Below, piece after piece: positions 25,934 through 33,854 of a stretch of 54,766 nt of DNA. The DNA comes from Alphaproteobacteria bacterium (GTDB lineage Bacteria > Pseudomonadota > Alphaproteobacteria > Rhizobiales > OSC116). Position 1 is the stretch's first letter. Every line of letters starts with the position of its first letter. The notes beneath the pieces are model-generated. The model was not told the origin of the DNA. It worked only from the letters and a program-made list of their open reading frames with translations, and searched no databases. The translations under genes were made by a program, and so were the position numbers. Location of the stretch: assembly GCA_002400495.2 (NCBI GenBank), contig NVQL02000020.1:1-54766 (forward strand), read 5' to 3'.

Positions 25934-27165
25934 CAATTGAGGTTTACATCGAAGCGTACGGAGAATGTCGCAAGGTAGGTGTTTTGCGCCGACATTCTGG
26001 GGCAGGGCACGAGCGTGTCACTTATGAGCATGATGTCGAATGGTTGAAATTGCCAGAATCTTTCCAATTTGATCCAACATTGCCTCTTAGACGAGGAACA
26101 TTACACCCAGGAGCAAACAAAGTTATGTTCGGGACATTAGGCGACAGCGCACCCGACACATGGGGGCGTAGCCTCATGCGAAGGCGTGAAAATCGCACAG
26201 CCGAGCTAGAAGGCAGAAAACCGCGCACACTGCAAGAAACGGATTACCTTCTCGGCGTTTCGGATGAAACACGACTGGGAGCCATTCGTTTCTCTGTAGA
26301 TGGCGTTTTTCAAACTCCTCAGGAGAAAAGCGTTCCTTCAACTGTTGCATTAGGGGATTTGCTCCAAGCTGCACAACGCATTGAACGAGGCGAAGAAACA
26401 GATGAAGATCTGCGGATGATTTTTGCTCCAGGGTCATCACTAGGTGGTGCCCGCCCCAAAGCTTCTATCTATGATCAACATGGCAATTTATCGATTGCAA
26501 AATTCCCCAAGGAGCGGGATCAATATTCAGTGGAACGGTGGGAAGCCATTGTCATGGATATGGCAAAGGCTGCTGGCATTGAGGTCGCAGAACATCAGCT
26601 TATTCAAGCGGCAGGACACACAATCTTTATGTCACGTCGGTTTGATAGAATTCGTGTTGAAGGTGAGGGAGATCAACGTATTCCCTTCATGTCTGCTATG
26701 GCAGTTACCGAACATAATGACGGAGATGATACATGTAGCTATCTCGAAATTGTCGACGCCATTAACGCACGAGGATCGGATCCTGAACGAGATCGCGCCG
26801 AATTGTTTCGTAGGATGGCTTTTACCATCTTGATTTCTAACACTGATGATCATTTTAGAAATCATGGCTTTTTGTGGAGCGGCAAAAAGGGCTGGCGATT
26901 GAGCCCCGCATATGACTTGAATCCAACGCCAAATAGCCCCCGCATTTTGTCGACGCGTATTGATTATGATGATGCGACCGCATCAATAGAGTTACTGCGA
27001 TCAGTTGCTGAATTTTTTGTTTCTATCAAGGACGCAGACGAGATTATCAAACAATGTAGAGAGGTCGTTAAGCGATGGAAGGAATATGCCCATGCACGCG
27101 GCGCTCCAGCAGCAGAAATAAAGAATATGAGTTCAGCATTCGAACATGAAGAGTTAGGTGTCTGA
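25930..27165 (+). CDS. hipA: HipA-type serine/threonine kinase toxin
   Basis: A 411-residue HipA-family kinase. The N-terminal HipA_N subdomain spans about 1-120. The kinase core shows GSSLGGARPK (168-177, the glycine-rich loop and first catalytic patch), a probable ATP-contacting lysine in LSIAKFPK, NTDDHFRN (304-311, catalytic aspartate D306), and AYDLNP (327-332, metal-binding aspartate). All expected motifs are intact, so it is likely active. E. coli HipA phosphorylates glutamyl-tRNA synthetase; other HipA proteins differ, so the target here is unknown. It ends 18 bp before an IS21-derived relic. Confidence 0.9.
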   Translation: MTIEVYIEAYGECRKVGVLRRHSGAGHERVTYEHDVEWLKLPESFQFDPTLPLRRGTLHPGANKVMFGTLGDSAPDTWGRSLMRRRENRTAELEGRKPRTLQETDYLLGVSDETRLGAIRFSVDGVFQTPQEKSVPSTVALGDLLQAAQRIERGEETDEDLRMIFAPGSSLGGARPKASIYDQHGNLSIAKFPKERDQYSVERWEAIVMDMAKAAGIEVAEHQLIQAAGHTIFMSRRFDRIRVEGEGDQRIPFMSAMAVTEHNDGDDTCSYLEIVDAINARGSDPERDRAELFRRMAFTILISNTDDHFRNHGFLWSGKKGWRLSPAYDLNPTPNSPRILSTRIDYDDATASIELLRSVAEFFVSIKDADEIIKQCREVVKRWKEYAHARGAPAAEIKNMSSAFEHEELGV

Positions 27166-27183
27166 AATGGATTTCCAATATCC

Positions 27184-27295
27184 TGTGAATTGGCTCAGTA
27201 TTGACGTTTAAATTTGACCTGTCGTATTCAAAGGATGAGAGCCGCTCGTCAGTTAGCCAGATTTTTCGATGCAGGTTGGTCAATTTTAAATACTC
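27184..27295 (+). mobile_element. IS21-derived short relic (inverted copy)
   Basis: A degenerate miniature element in the opposite orientation to the ones at 1-450 and 27768-27952. It starts TGTGAATTGG, has TATTGACGTTTAAATTTGACC matching the inner end repeat, then AGCCGCTCGTCAGTTAGCC (reverse of the non-istA end sequence) and GGTTGGTCAATTTTAAA. It keeps no coding sequence. It lies 18 bp after hipA. Confidence 0.6.
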
Positions 27296-27767
27296 ATTGA
27301 AACTTAATTTAGGCCCTTAAATATTGTTTCGAAAATACCTAAGCCACGGTTCCATATTCAGTTTAAAAACTCTTGAATTAACACTTGAGTGAATGAAAAA
27401 CTTATAATATAATTAAACCCATCATAAACCAGATTGCTTGCATTGACAATTTGTGGTACATTATCAACAAGGTATATGCCATTGATGATCGACTTTCACC
27501 ACTTTTTATTGACGGTATTTCTGACGGTATAAAATAAACGTAAAAAAAACAAAAAGCGTGAAAATTCAATTTGTTACCCTTCTCGTTGATAATCGAGTGG
27601 GGTTTGGGAATCCTTGTTAGATTGAAAACTATAGTTAAATCAACGCGTTACTGATGATTCGAATATCACCACTTGCAACCAGTTACTTATATGTAAAACA
27701 GTTTCAGTAATTACGAGAAACGGTTATGGACTAATTAGTTCAATTTGCGCTTGTCTTGGTTCTGATG
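27296..27767. other. Non-coding AT-rich segment between two IS21 relics
   Basis: About 470 bp between oppositely oriented miniature IS21 relics. No open frame with a plausible Shine-Dalgarno is present. The sequence TGACGGTAT occurs twice within 21 bp near 27515. TTGACA lies near 27443, but without a good -10. I see no RNA gene. Confidence 0.4.
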
Positions 27768-27952
27768 TGTGAATTGACATGTAAAAGTGATCCATCCTTG
27801 GCGTTTTAAATTGCCCCACCTGCACTGGAGAAGAGGGGCAACTGACGAGTGGCTTTCCGTACATATATGTGTGCATTATTGCATAAAGAGGTGGCCCAAT
27901 TCCAAAGGCCAATTACCCATCTAAGTGGATCACTTTTGCATGCCAATTCACA
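27768..27952 (-). mobile_element. 185-bp MITE derived from the IS21-family element
   Basis: A compact non-autonomous element. Its two ends are inverted repeats: 27768-27794 begins TGTGAATTGACATGTAAAAG and the right end, read on the minus strand from 27952, begins TGTGAATTGGCATGCAAAAG; 25 of 27 positions agree, continuing GTGATCCA. Inside, the inner repeats (TTGGCGTTTTAAATTGCCCC and its partner) and GGCAACTGACGAGTGGCT match the relic at 1-450. It has no coding capacity. No clear target-site duplication was found next to it. Its right end abuts a truncated sigma-factor gene. Confidence 0.75.
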
Positions 27953-28098
27953 GTCTTCATGAAGAATTGTCCAATTTTCAACCTTGGCATGCCGCGCGTG
28001 CCAGTATGTTGGCTAGGCTTGGTAGGGCAGAAGACGCAGGTATTGAATATCATATGGCAATCCAGCTTGCACCGAATACTGCAAGCCGCACTTTTTAG
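27953..28098 (+). pseudogene. DUF6596-type ECF sigma factor, C-terminal relic
   Basis: From about 27961 the plus strand reads SNFQPWHAARASMLARLGRA, then EDAGIEYHMAIQLAPN and TASRTF before TAG at 28096. This is the characteristic C-terminal TPR-like region of the larger ECF sigma factors (SigJ/DUF6596 group: histidine-alanine-x-arginine-alanine, leucine-x-arginine-leucine-glycine-arginine, tyrosine-x-x-alanine-isoleucine). The rest of the gene is missing, and the break coincides with the end of the 185-bp MITE. Insertion followed by deletion is the likely cause. Confidence 0.55.
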
Positions 28099-28151
28099 AA
28101 AAAACGTGGAATAAAGTTAAAGAGGATAAGATTTTGAAGCGGTGATCTGGT

Positions 28152-28760
28152 TTATCGAAGGACCGATACCGCCAAACGTAAAACATTTTTTGTCGTATCG
28201 GCATTCTCGCCGGCCGCTTGTTGGTTCATCGCATTAGACAATTGTGAGTGAAGATAAATAGCTGCGAATTGAGCGGTGATTTTCGATGTGAATTCAAGAT
28301 TGTTTTTTGATTGTTCAAACCAATTTTGATAGGTATTTAGAATTTTTATGTTGGTTTGTTCAATTTCATTTAGGGTGTTTGAGCCTACTTGTTTGGCAGA
28401 ATTACGCATACCAACAAACAAACATCCTTTAGGATACCCCAGATTTGAAGAGGCTTCTAACCCAAGTTCGATCAACAGATCTAAAGTTTCATGATAGCTT
28501 TTGTCGCTGTTAAATATTTGGTGGAGCTGCGCCAGAACTTGCTCATAATAGCGTGATAGAGCCGCTTTCGTTAGGCCATCTTCGTTGCCAAATTCACGAT
28601 AAAGTGCGGGTTTGGACACTTTTGCACGTCTGCAGATTTCATTTAATGATATGGCCTCTACGCCCTCGGACCAGTAACACCGCATCGCAACATCCAATAT
28701 ATAATCTCGATCAAATGTTTTGGGGCGACCTCTGCCGCGTTGTGTGTTTTTGGTTTCCAT
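28152..28760 (-). CDS. TetR/AcrR family transcriptional regulator
   Basis: A 202-residue repressor. The basic N-terminus (RGRGRPKTFDRDYILDVAMR) leads into the TetR helix-turn-helix (residues 15-62; AISLNEICRRAKVSKPALYR followed by EFGNEDGL). The C-terminal ligand domain has KGCLFVGMR, seen in many solvent- or electrophile-responsive TetR proteins. It is divergent from an alpha/beta hydrolase gene, and a perfect palindrome TACCGATCGGTA lies 6 bp before its start codon, so it probably represses both genes. Confidence 0.88.
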   Translation of the reverse strand: METKNTQRGRGRPKTFDRDYILDVAMRCYWSEGVEAISLNEICRRAKVSKPALYREFGNEDGLTKAALSRYYEQVLAQLHQIFNSDKSYHETLDLLIELGLEASSNLGYPKGCLFVGMRNSAKQVGSNTLNEIEQTNIKILNTYQNWFEQSKNNLEFTSKITAQFAAIYLHSQLSNAMNQQAAGENADTTKNVLRLAVSVLR

Positions 28761-28765
28761 TAAAG

Positions 28766-28777
28766 TACCGATCGGTA
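28766..28777. promoter_or_regulatory. TetR operator palindrome TACCGATCGGTA
   Basis: A perfect 12-bp palindrome in the 136-bp divergent region, 6 bp from the TetR start codon. The core ACCGATCGGT is a common recognition sequence of TetR/AcrR repressors. Its position would block the TetR transcript and possibly the hydrolase promoter. Binding is inferred, not shown. Confidence 0.65.
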
Positions 28778-28896
28778 TTTAAAATTGACGCAGTGATTTA
28801 GAACCGTATAATAGCGATTTAATTGTTAGGTTTCAAGTCGTAGGTTTTACCTTGCGGCGATCACGAAAGGGCAACCGAGAACGGTTGTAAAGAATT

Positions 28897-29889
28897 ATGG
28901 CTCAAACACCACCCCGTTCACCAATACGTCGCGTATTCAAGCTTATAGGTTATGGATTTATAGGGTTGTGTCTCATTGCAGGCTTTCAATTCTCACGTTT
29001 GCATGACCTTGGCTCTAAACCGAACTTTACAAGTGACTTGATGAAATTGAACAAAGATGTCCAGTTTATTGAGGCTAACTCATTGAAGTTTGCTTATATA
29101 GAGAAGGGGCAGGGACCTCTGATCTTGCTGCTTCATGGCTACCCAGAAACGGCGCGGTCATGGCATAAGGTACAAAAAGGTTTAGCGGCTAAGGGGTATC
29201 GAGCTGTCGCTGTTTTTATGCGTGGTTATGCACCCACCTCTTCAGCCGCAGATTATTCTGTACGTAGCTTGGGCGAAGACGTTGTCGCACTGATTGATGC
29301 TCTTGGAGAAGATAAAGCCATTGTCATCGGACATGATTGGGGGGCGAGTGCTGCCTACGAAGCAGCCTTTACATCGCCAGAAAAAATATCGCATTTAGTG
29401 GCGATTTCGATACCGCATCCACTTGGAACCCAGCCGAGCTTTGACTTATTTAGCCGCGCATTTCATTTCCTCTATTATCAATTGCCAACCTCAGAACGAC
29501 TTATATGGAGTGATGGTTTTGAACACATTCGAAGCATTTTCAAAACATGGTCACCAAATTTTAACATGCCCGAAGAAGAGTTTGAGGACATTCGAAACAC
29601 TTTTCAAACGCCTGACGGTATTGCCGGACCACTAGGTTACTACCACGCCGTTGCTGAAAATGGCGCGGCGAATGCGGCGATTCAACCAGATTCAAAAATT
29701 TCAGTTCCAACATTGGTAATTGCAGGTGATAGTGACGGCACGACAGATCTTAATTGGTTTAAGGTGGCGGAACCTGCATTCCCTGGCGGTTATTCTTTCG
29801 AAATATTGAGTGGTGTCGGCCATTTTCCTCAAATAGAAAAGCCACAATTCGTTGTAAATCTAATCACCAACTTTTTGGATGAAAATTGA
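28897..29889 (+). CDS. Alpha/beta hydrolase, epoxide hydrolase/dehalogenase-like
   Basis: A 330-residue alpha/beta-fold enzyme. Residues 13-33 form one membrane segment or uncleaved signal anchor. The oxyanion-hole motif HGYPE starts at H80, the nucleophile elbow GHDWGA (145-150) has aspartate D147 as in epoxide hydrolases and haloalkane dehalogenases, and the catalytic histidine is H309 in GVGHFPQIEKP. With an aspartate nucleophile it is not an ordinary serine esterase. It is probably controlled by the divergent TetR protein. The natural substrate is unknown. Confidence 0.85.
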   Translation: MAQTPPRSPIRRVFKLIGYGFIGLCLIAGFQFSRLHDLGSKPNFTSDLMKLNKDVQFIEANSLKFAYIEKGQGPLILLLHGYPETARSWHKVQKGLAAKGYRAVAVFMRGYAPTSSAADYSVRSLGEDVVALIDALGEDKAIVIGHDWGASAAYEAAFTSPEKISHLVAISIPHPLGTQPSFDLFSRAFHFLYYQLPTSERLIWSDGFEHIRSIFKTWSPNFNMPEEEFEDIRNTFQTPDGIAGPLGYYHAVAENGAANAAIQPDSKISVPTLVIAGDSDGTTDLNWFKVAEPAFPGGYSFEILSGVGHFPQIEKPQFVVNLITNFLDEN

Positions 29890-29929
29890 ATATTGGTTAG
29901 GAAACAAATTTAAGTAGCTGCTTATACGC

Positions 29930-30179
29930 CCCGAACGGCCAGTGCCAAGGGTTTTGAAAATCGAGAATCTTGGCAGCGTTTGATTTCATGCGCACACTGT
30001 ATATGGGGACTCGTCAGCGACCTTATAGCGATTGCAAATGCAAAGTCTTCACCCTGCCAAAAGGTCATTCTTTCAGTCTATAAAACTTGTTTAAGTTCAG
30101 TTTGTTCGAAAAGCGAATCATAGAATTTAACCGAAGCTTCCATGTTGTTCGTTCCAAGAACGGAATAGCTCATTTTCAT
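29930..30179 (-). pseudogene. VOC-family (glyoxalase-like) protein, broken
   Basis: From ATG 30179 the minus strand reads MKMSYSVLGTNNMEASVKFY, DSLFEQTELKQVL, a TAG, then TERMTFWQGEDFAFAIAI before similarity fades. The pattern VLGTNNMExSVxFYDxLF is the first beta-alpha-beta unit of VOC/glyoxalase-fold proteins. At least one nonsense codon and a downstream deletion or frameshift inactivate it. Full-length relatives have about 125 residues. Its left limit is approximate. Confidence 0.6.
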
Positions 30180-30207
30180 AATTTAATATCTTTCATAATT
30201 TAATATC
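30174..30207. repeat. Perfect 17-bp tandem duplication
   Basis: TTTCATAATTTAATATC occurs twice head to tail, 30174-30190 and 30191-30207. The first copy contains the start codon of the broken VOC gene (minus strand), so the duplication sits at its translation start. It looks like recent replication slippage in a gene no longer under selection. Confidence 0.75.
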
Positions 30208-30458
30208 TCATACGCTTAACAGAGTATGAGGTGGGGCTTCGTGTGCCCGTTGGTCAAAATGAAGGTTACTTTCGGCATTTTGCTAATTCCATTTTCATCG
30301 GATTATTTTGCCGTTTCAACCACGCATTTGCTTTATTATTAGCAGAACCTACTGTCAAAATATGTCAGTAGTGTTTAGTAATTCCTACAAAGAGGCCATC
30401 ACCAGACGTTTGCAAACAATGTCTTAAACCGCCTTTGAAATTACGAGAGGTTTTTTGT
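30208..30458. other. Intergenic DNA between VOC relic and LysR gene
   Basis: About 250 bp without an accepted gene. It holds the end of the LysR transcript and the former promoter of the VOC relic. I see no repeat, RNA gene or clear terminator hairpin here. Confidence 0.35.
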
Positions 30459-31367
30459 TTAATTCACCGCATTTATATCTCGAAAATATTGCGCTAAATG
30501 GTCAATCAAGCTTCGTGTTTTTATCGATAAATGTCGGTTATGCTGGTAGATAGCATAGATGTTGAAATCAGTTTCTTCATAGTCTTCAAGAGCTGTTTCA
30601 AGTTTGCCATCCACTAAGGAGTCACCAACAATAAATGTTGGCAATAATGTAATGCCGCAGCCAGATAACGCAGATTCATGCAGCAAATCGCCATTATTTG
30701 CCGAGAAATTGCCCGACACGGCTTGCCATGTTCTATTGCCATTCACTAAAAATGGCCATACTTTTCCATCCGCCATATTTAAATAACTCAGGCAATTGTG
30801 GTTTTTTAAATCTTTCGGAGTCTCGGGCTTGCCGTGTTTGGCAAAATAAGCGGGCGTCGCACATACAACCCGTCGGCAATCAATTAATTTTTTGGTAATT
30901 AGGCTTGAATCTTTAAGTGGTCCCGCGCGGATGGCAAGGTCGTAACCTTCATCAATCAAGTCGATTTGTCGATCAGACAAAAATGTTTTAATTTCAACCT
31001 CTGGATATTCGTTTAGAAAACGAGCAAGTGAACGGCCAAGATATTGTACGCCAAAGGTGAGGGGCGCAGCCAATCTTATCGTTCCAATAGGTGTTTCAGT
31101 GTTTTTGCGAAGTCTTGTTTCCACTTCTTCAAGTTCATCTAAAAACTTGCGCACATATTCAAGATAGCTATACCCATTATCAGTGAGGCTTACCTTTCGG
31201 GTGGTGCGGGTAAACAGCTGTGTTTGCAAATAATCCTCTAAATCCTTCACCCGTTTGCTAACCACAGAGTTGGCAAGGTTGAGTTTGCGAGCAGCTTCGG
31301 CAAAGCTGCCCGTTTGTCCGACTGCGGCAAAAGCCTGCATGTTTGCTAATTTATCCATTGTTCTCAT
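30459..31367 (-). CDS. LysR family transcriptional regulator
   Basis: A 302-residue LysR protein of the DsdC/CrgA-like branch. The helix-turn-helix is at residues 7-65 (MQAFAAVGQTGSFAEAARKL, then SVVSKRVKDLEDYLQTQLF and TRTTRKVSLT), followed by the periplasmic-binding-protein-like effector domain with CLSYLNMADG and GCGITLLP. It is divergent from a pirin gene, a very common pairing, and probably regulates it. Confidence 0.9.
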   Translation of the reverse strand: MRTMDKLANMQAFAAVGQTGSFAEAARKLNLANSVVSKRVKDLEDYLQTQLFTRTTRKVSLTDNGYSYLEYVRKFLDELEEVETRLRKNTETPIGTIRLAAPLTFGVQYLGRSLARFLNEYPEVEIKTFLSDRQIDLIDEGYDLAIRAGPLKDSSLITKKLIDCRRVVCATPAYFAKHGKPETPKDLKNHNCLSYLNMADGKVWPFLVNGNRTWQAVSGNFSANNGDLLHESALSGCGITLLPTFIVGDSLVDGKLETALEDYEETDFNIYAIYQHNRHLSIKTRSLIDHLAQYFRDINAVN

Positions 31368-31467
31368 AATTCGAATAGTTATGTTCCAATTATCTACATT
31401 ATCATCTTTATGAAAATAATCTAGGTTGTGTTTATCAGAAAGTTACATAAGATAAAGGAGAATGAAA

Positions 31468-32169
31468 ATGATGATTAAAAGATATAGAGATGATCGTGGT
31501 CCCACAGACGCTGGCTGGCTAAAAAGCATGCATAGCTTTTCTTTCGGCCAATATCATGACCCTGATCACATGGGTTTTGGTCCACTGCGAGTGATTAACG
31601 ATGATCGGGTCATTCCTGGTGCTGGCTTTGGCACGCATTCACATGCCAATATGGAAATTATTTCCTATGTATTGCGTGGCGAACTCGCTCATAAAGACAG
31701 TATGGGCAACGGCTCTAGCATCAAACCTGGTGACATTCAGCTCATGAGCGCAGGCAGCGGCGTGTCTCATAGCGAATTCAATGGCTCTGACAATGAAGAG
31801 GTGCATTTCTTGCAAATTTGGATAATGCCAAACCAAGAAAACACCGACCCAGATTACCAAGAAAAAAGCTTTAATGTCGATGAGCTAAATAACACATTTC
31901 GGGTTGTAGTATCACCAGATGGAGAGAATGGCTCACTAGTGATTAAACAAGATGCTCGCATGCTTGTTGGTAAATTGGATGAAGATGTCAAAGTGGTGTT
32001 TGATGCAAAACCAGAACGTAAATATTGGCTGCAAATGGCACAAGGCATTGCCGAAGTGAATGGCGAAGAAGCCAGAGCAGGCGATGGTTTTGCTTTTTCT
32101 GGTGAAGATAAAATAACCGTAAAATCACACACGCAATCTGAAATTTTGCTGTTTGATTTACCACAATAA
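31468..32169 (+). CDS. Pirin family protein (YhhW-like quercetinase type)
   Basis: A 233-residue bicupin. The ATG at 31468 is preferred over 31462 because GGAG then sits 7 nt upstream instead of 1. It closely follows E. coli YhhW: YYDPxxMGFGPLRVINDD-like opening, GFGTHSHANME and MSAGSGVSHSEFN. With this start the metal ligands fall at H57, H59, H101 and E103, the same numbers as in YhhW. YhhW has quercetin dioxygenase activity in vitro; the in vivo role of such proteins is unclear. The LysR regulator is divergent, and a hairpin follows the stop. Confidence 0.9.
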   Translation: MMIKRYRDDRGPTDAGWLKSMHSFSFGQYHDPDHMGFGPLRVINDDRVIPGAGFGTHSHANMEIISYVLRGELAHKDSMGNGSSIKPGDIQLMSAGSGVSHSEFNGSDNEEVHFLQIWIMPNQENTDPDYQEKSFNVDELNNTFRVVVSPDGENGSLVIKQDARMLVGKLDEDVKVVFDAKPERKYWLQMAQGIAEVNGEEARAGDGFAFSGEDKITVKSHTQSEILLFDLPQ

Positions 32170-32180
32170 TACAATAAGAA

Positions 32181-32205
32181 GCTTCGTGGGTATCAACCAC
32201 GAAGC
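32181..32205 (+). promoter_or_regulatory. Intercistronic hairpin after pirin gene
   Basis: GCTTCGTGG and CCACGAAGC form a perfect 9-bp stem with a 7-nt loop in the 68-bp gap between the pirin and monooxygenase-fold genes. No T-run follows, so it is more likely a message stabiliser or weak terminator than a full stop. Confidence 0.55.
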
Positions 32206-32237
32206 CTCCTAACACATATAAAAGGGAACTAAATTTT

Positions 32238-32552
32238 ATGGAAAACGAAACAAAATACATCATTAGTGGTGAGTTTAAAGTGAAGGCCGAATACCGCCAA
32301 ACGCTCATAGAAATGTCACTAAAGCTCATTCCGCTCTCTATGCAAGAAGCAGGCTGCATCTCATACAGCTTTCTGGAAGATAAAGCCCGCGAAGGCCATT
32401 TCCTGTTTTTTGAACGTTGGAGATCGCGCAAAGACATTGCCTTACATTTTGACAAACCATATTTTATGTCGTTTGCAAATGAATTCCCCAATATGATTGA
32501 AGGAGATGCAACAATTGAAATTCATCAAATAACAACAACTGAAACCGTATAG
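32238..32552 (+). CDS. Antibiotic biosynthesis monooxygenase (ABM) domain protein
   Basis: A 104-residue ferredoxin-like-fold protein of the ABM family. It has the standard layout: first strand IISGEFKVKAEYRQTLIEMS, then EAGCISYSFLED, FLFFERWRSRKDIALHFDKPY and a final strand. Such dimeric proteins are quinol or small-aromatic monooxygenases, haem-degrading enzymes, or of unknown role. AAAGGGA lies upstream of the ATG. It is in an operon-like arrangement with pirin, suggesting an oxidative or electrophile-related function. Confidence 0.85.
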   Translation: MENETKYIISGEFKVKAEYRQTLIEMSLKLIPLSMQEAGCISYSFLEDKAREGHFLFFERWRSRKDIALHFDKPYFMSFANEFPNMIEGDATIEIHQITTTETV

Positions 32553-32572
32553 CCACTGTCAAGTTTTTGTAA

Positions 32573-33619
32573 TTAAACTGCGTCCGACCAATTTAATTTC
32601 AGCCACCTAGAGATTCCACGAATGCACATATTGCCTTGCGGAATGATTTTGCAAAAATTCACAAAGGCATGGATTTCCCCCGCATATTCCTTATATTCAA
32701 CAGCAACACCGCATTGCTTAAGCTGCTGGGCATATTGCTCAGCTTCATCACGCAGCGGGTCAAACCCAGCCGATATAATATAAGCTTTCGGCTGGCCAGA
32801 TAGCGCCTTATTGTTCAGCGGCGAAAGCCGAATGTCAGATAAATCTGCTGTGCTGTCGATATATTTATCAATAAAATAATTCAACCGCGGCGCAGGCACC
32901 ACATAAGCATCAGTCAATTCAGCCGCCGATTCTGTCGAAAGCGTACTGTCCAACCCAGGATATATCAAGACCTGCAAATACGGCAAAACACCACCAGATA
33001 TTGCCTGCTGCTGGCATACAACCGCCGATAAGTTACCACCAGCACTATCGCCACACACGCCGATACGCAGCGCGTCACCACCCCAAGATGCCGCATTTTT
33101 ACAGGCATCATTAAACGCCGCAATGGCGTCTTCAATACCAGCAGGAAATTTATTTTCGGGCGCAAGCCTATACTCAACCGCCACAACGATACAGCCACCC
33201 CATTTAGCCAATTTCCCACATATGCCATCATGCGTATCCAAGTCGCCTTGCATAAACCCACCACCATGAAAATATAGCAACACAGGCAAATTGCTTTCGC
33301 CGTGTGGTGCGTCACTATAAAGGCGGGCATTCAGCACACCTTCAGCCCCCATAATGCTAATGTTTTCTTTACGCACCAACTCAGGGCAGGGCTCATCAAA
33401 TAACGCCGTACCCGCCAAACTATTCAACCGACTTTGCTTAACGCTCGGCACAGGCACTCTTTGCGCAACTTGTTGCAAATAACTCCCAATGGCCTGCGCT
33501 TTGGCATCCATCACGCGAGCCCCCATCCGCTTGCGCCGCCCCAAAAAAAATATTTCAGCCAGCGTTTCCGAAGAGAAGGTAATATATTTGCTCATTCTCA
33601 AGTTAAAATTTCCAAACAT
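32573..33619 (-). CDS. HSL-family alpha/beta hydrolase (esterase/lipase)
   Basis: A 348-residue esterase of the hormone-sensitive-lipase group. The start at 33619 (MFGNFNL) has AGGA 4-5 nt upstream; a longer frame adds a hydrophobic stretch without a ribosome site. The oxyanion motif HGGGF starts at about residue 118, the nucleophile elbow GDSAGG has S192, and the acid and base are the D in GFDPLRDEA and the H in GEIHAFVN. Cytosolic. Probably an ester hydrolase for short acyl or lactone substrates. Convergent with the ABM gene (20 bp apart), divergent from the double TetR protein. Confidence 0.88.
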   Translation of the reverse strand: MFGNFNLRMSKYITFSSETLAEIFFLGRRKRMGARVMDAKAQAIGSYLQQVAQRVPVPSVKQSRLNSLAGTALFDEPCPELVRKENISIMGAEGVLNARLYSDAPHGESNLPVLLYFHGGGFMQGDLDTHDGICGKLAKWGGCIVVAVEYRLAPENKFPAGIEDAIAAFNDACKNAASWGGDALRIGVCGDSAGGNLSAVVCQQQAISGGVLPYLQVLIYPGLDSTLSTESAAELTDAYVVPAPRLNYFIDKYIDSTADLSDIRLSPLNNKALSGQPKAYIISAGFDPLRDEAEQYAQQLKQCGVAVEYKEYAGEIHAFVNFCKIIPQGNMCIRGISRWLKLNWSDAV

Positions 33620-33854
33620 AATATCCTGCCAATAGGGTTGTTGCTTATGGTGCTTTATAATATATTTATTATAGATTAGAAAGAGTACAATTGAACAAAA
33701 ATTTATTATAGGCAATATTCATATAAATGATGGGAATAAAATTCCTTCTCGTCTCTTTATGGTTATTCATTGGCTGGCTATACGCCATTTTATATTTTGA
33801 TGCATTAAGTTGCGCATAAAGTTATATGGCTTTAAGGTAGTTCAGAGGTTGAAA

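Noticed and set aside
27515..27540. Phage attachment site from the repeated TGACGGTAT
   Set aside because: Only a 9-bp repeat, with no integrase or tRNA gene nearby.
33727..33819. 30-codon hydrophobic ORF upstream of the double TetR gene
   Set aside because: It resembles one membrane segment but has no ribosome site and lies in an AT-rich promoter region, so chance is likely.
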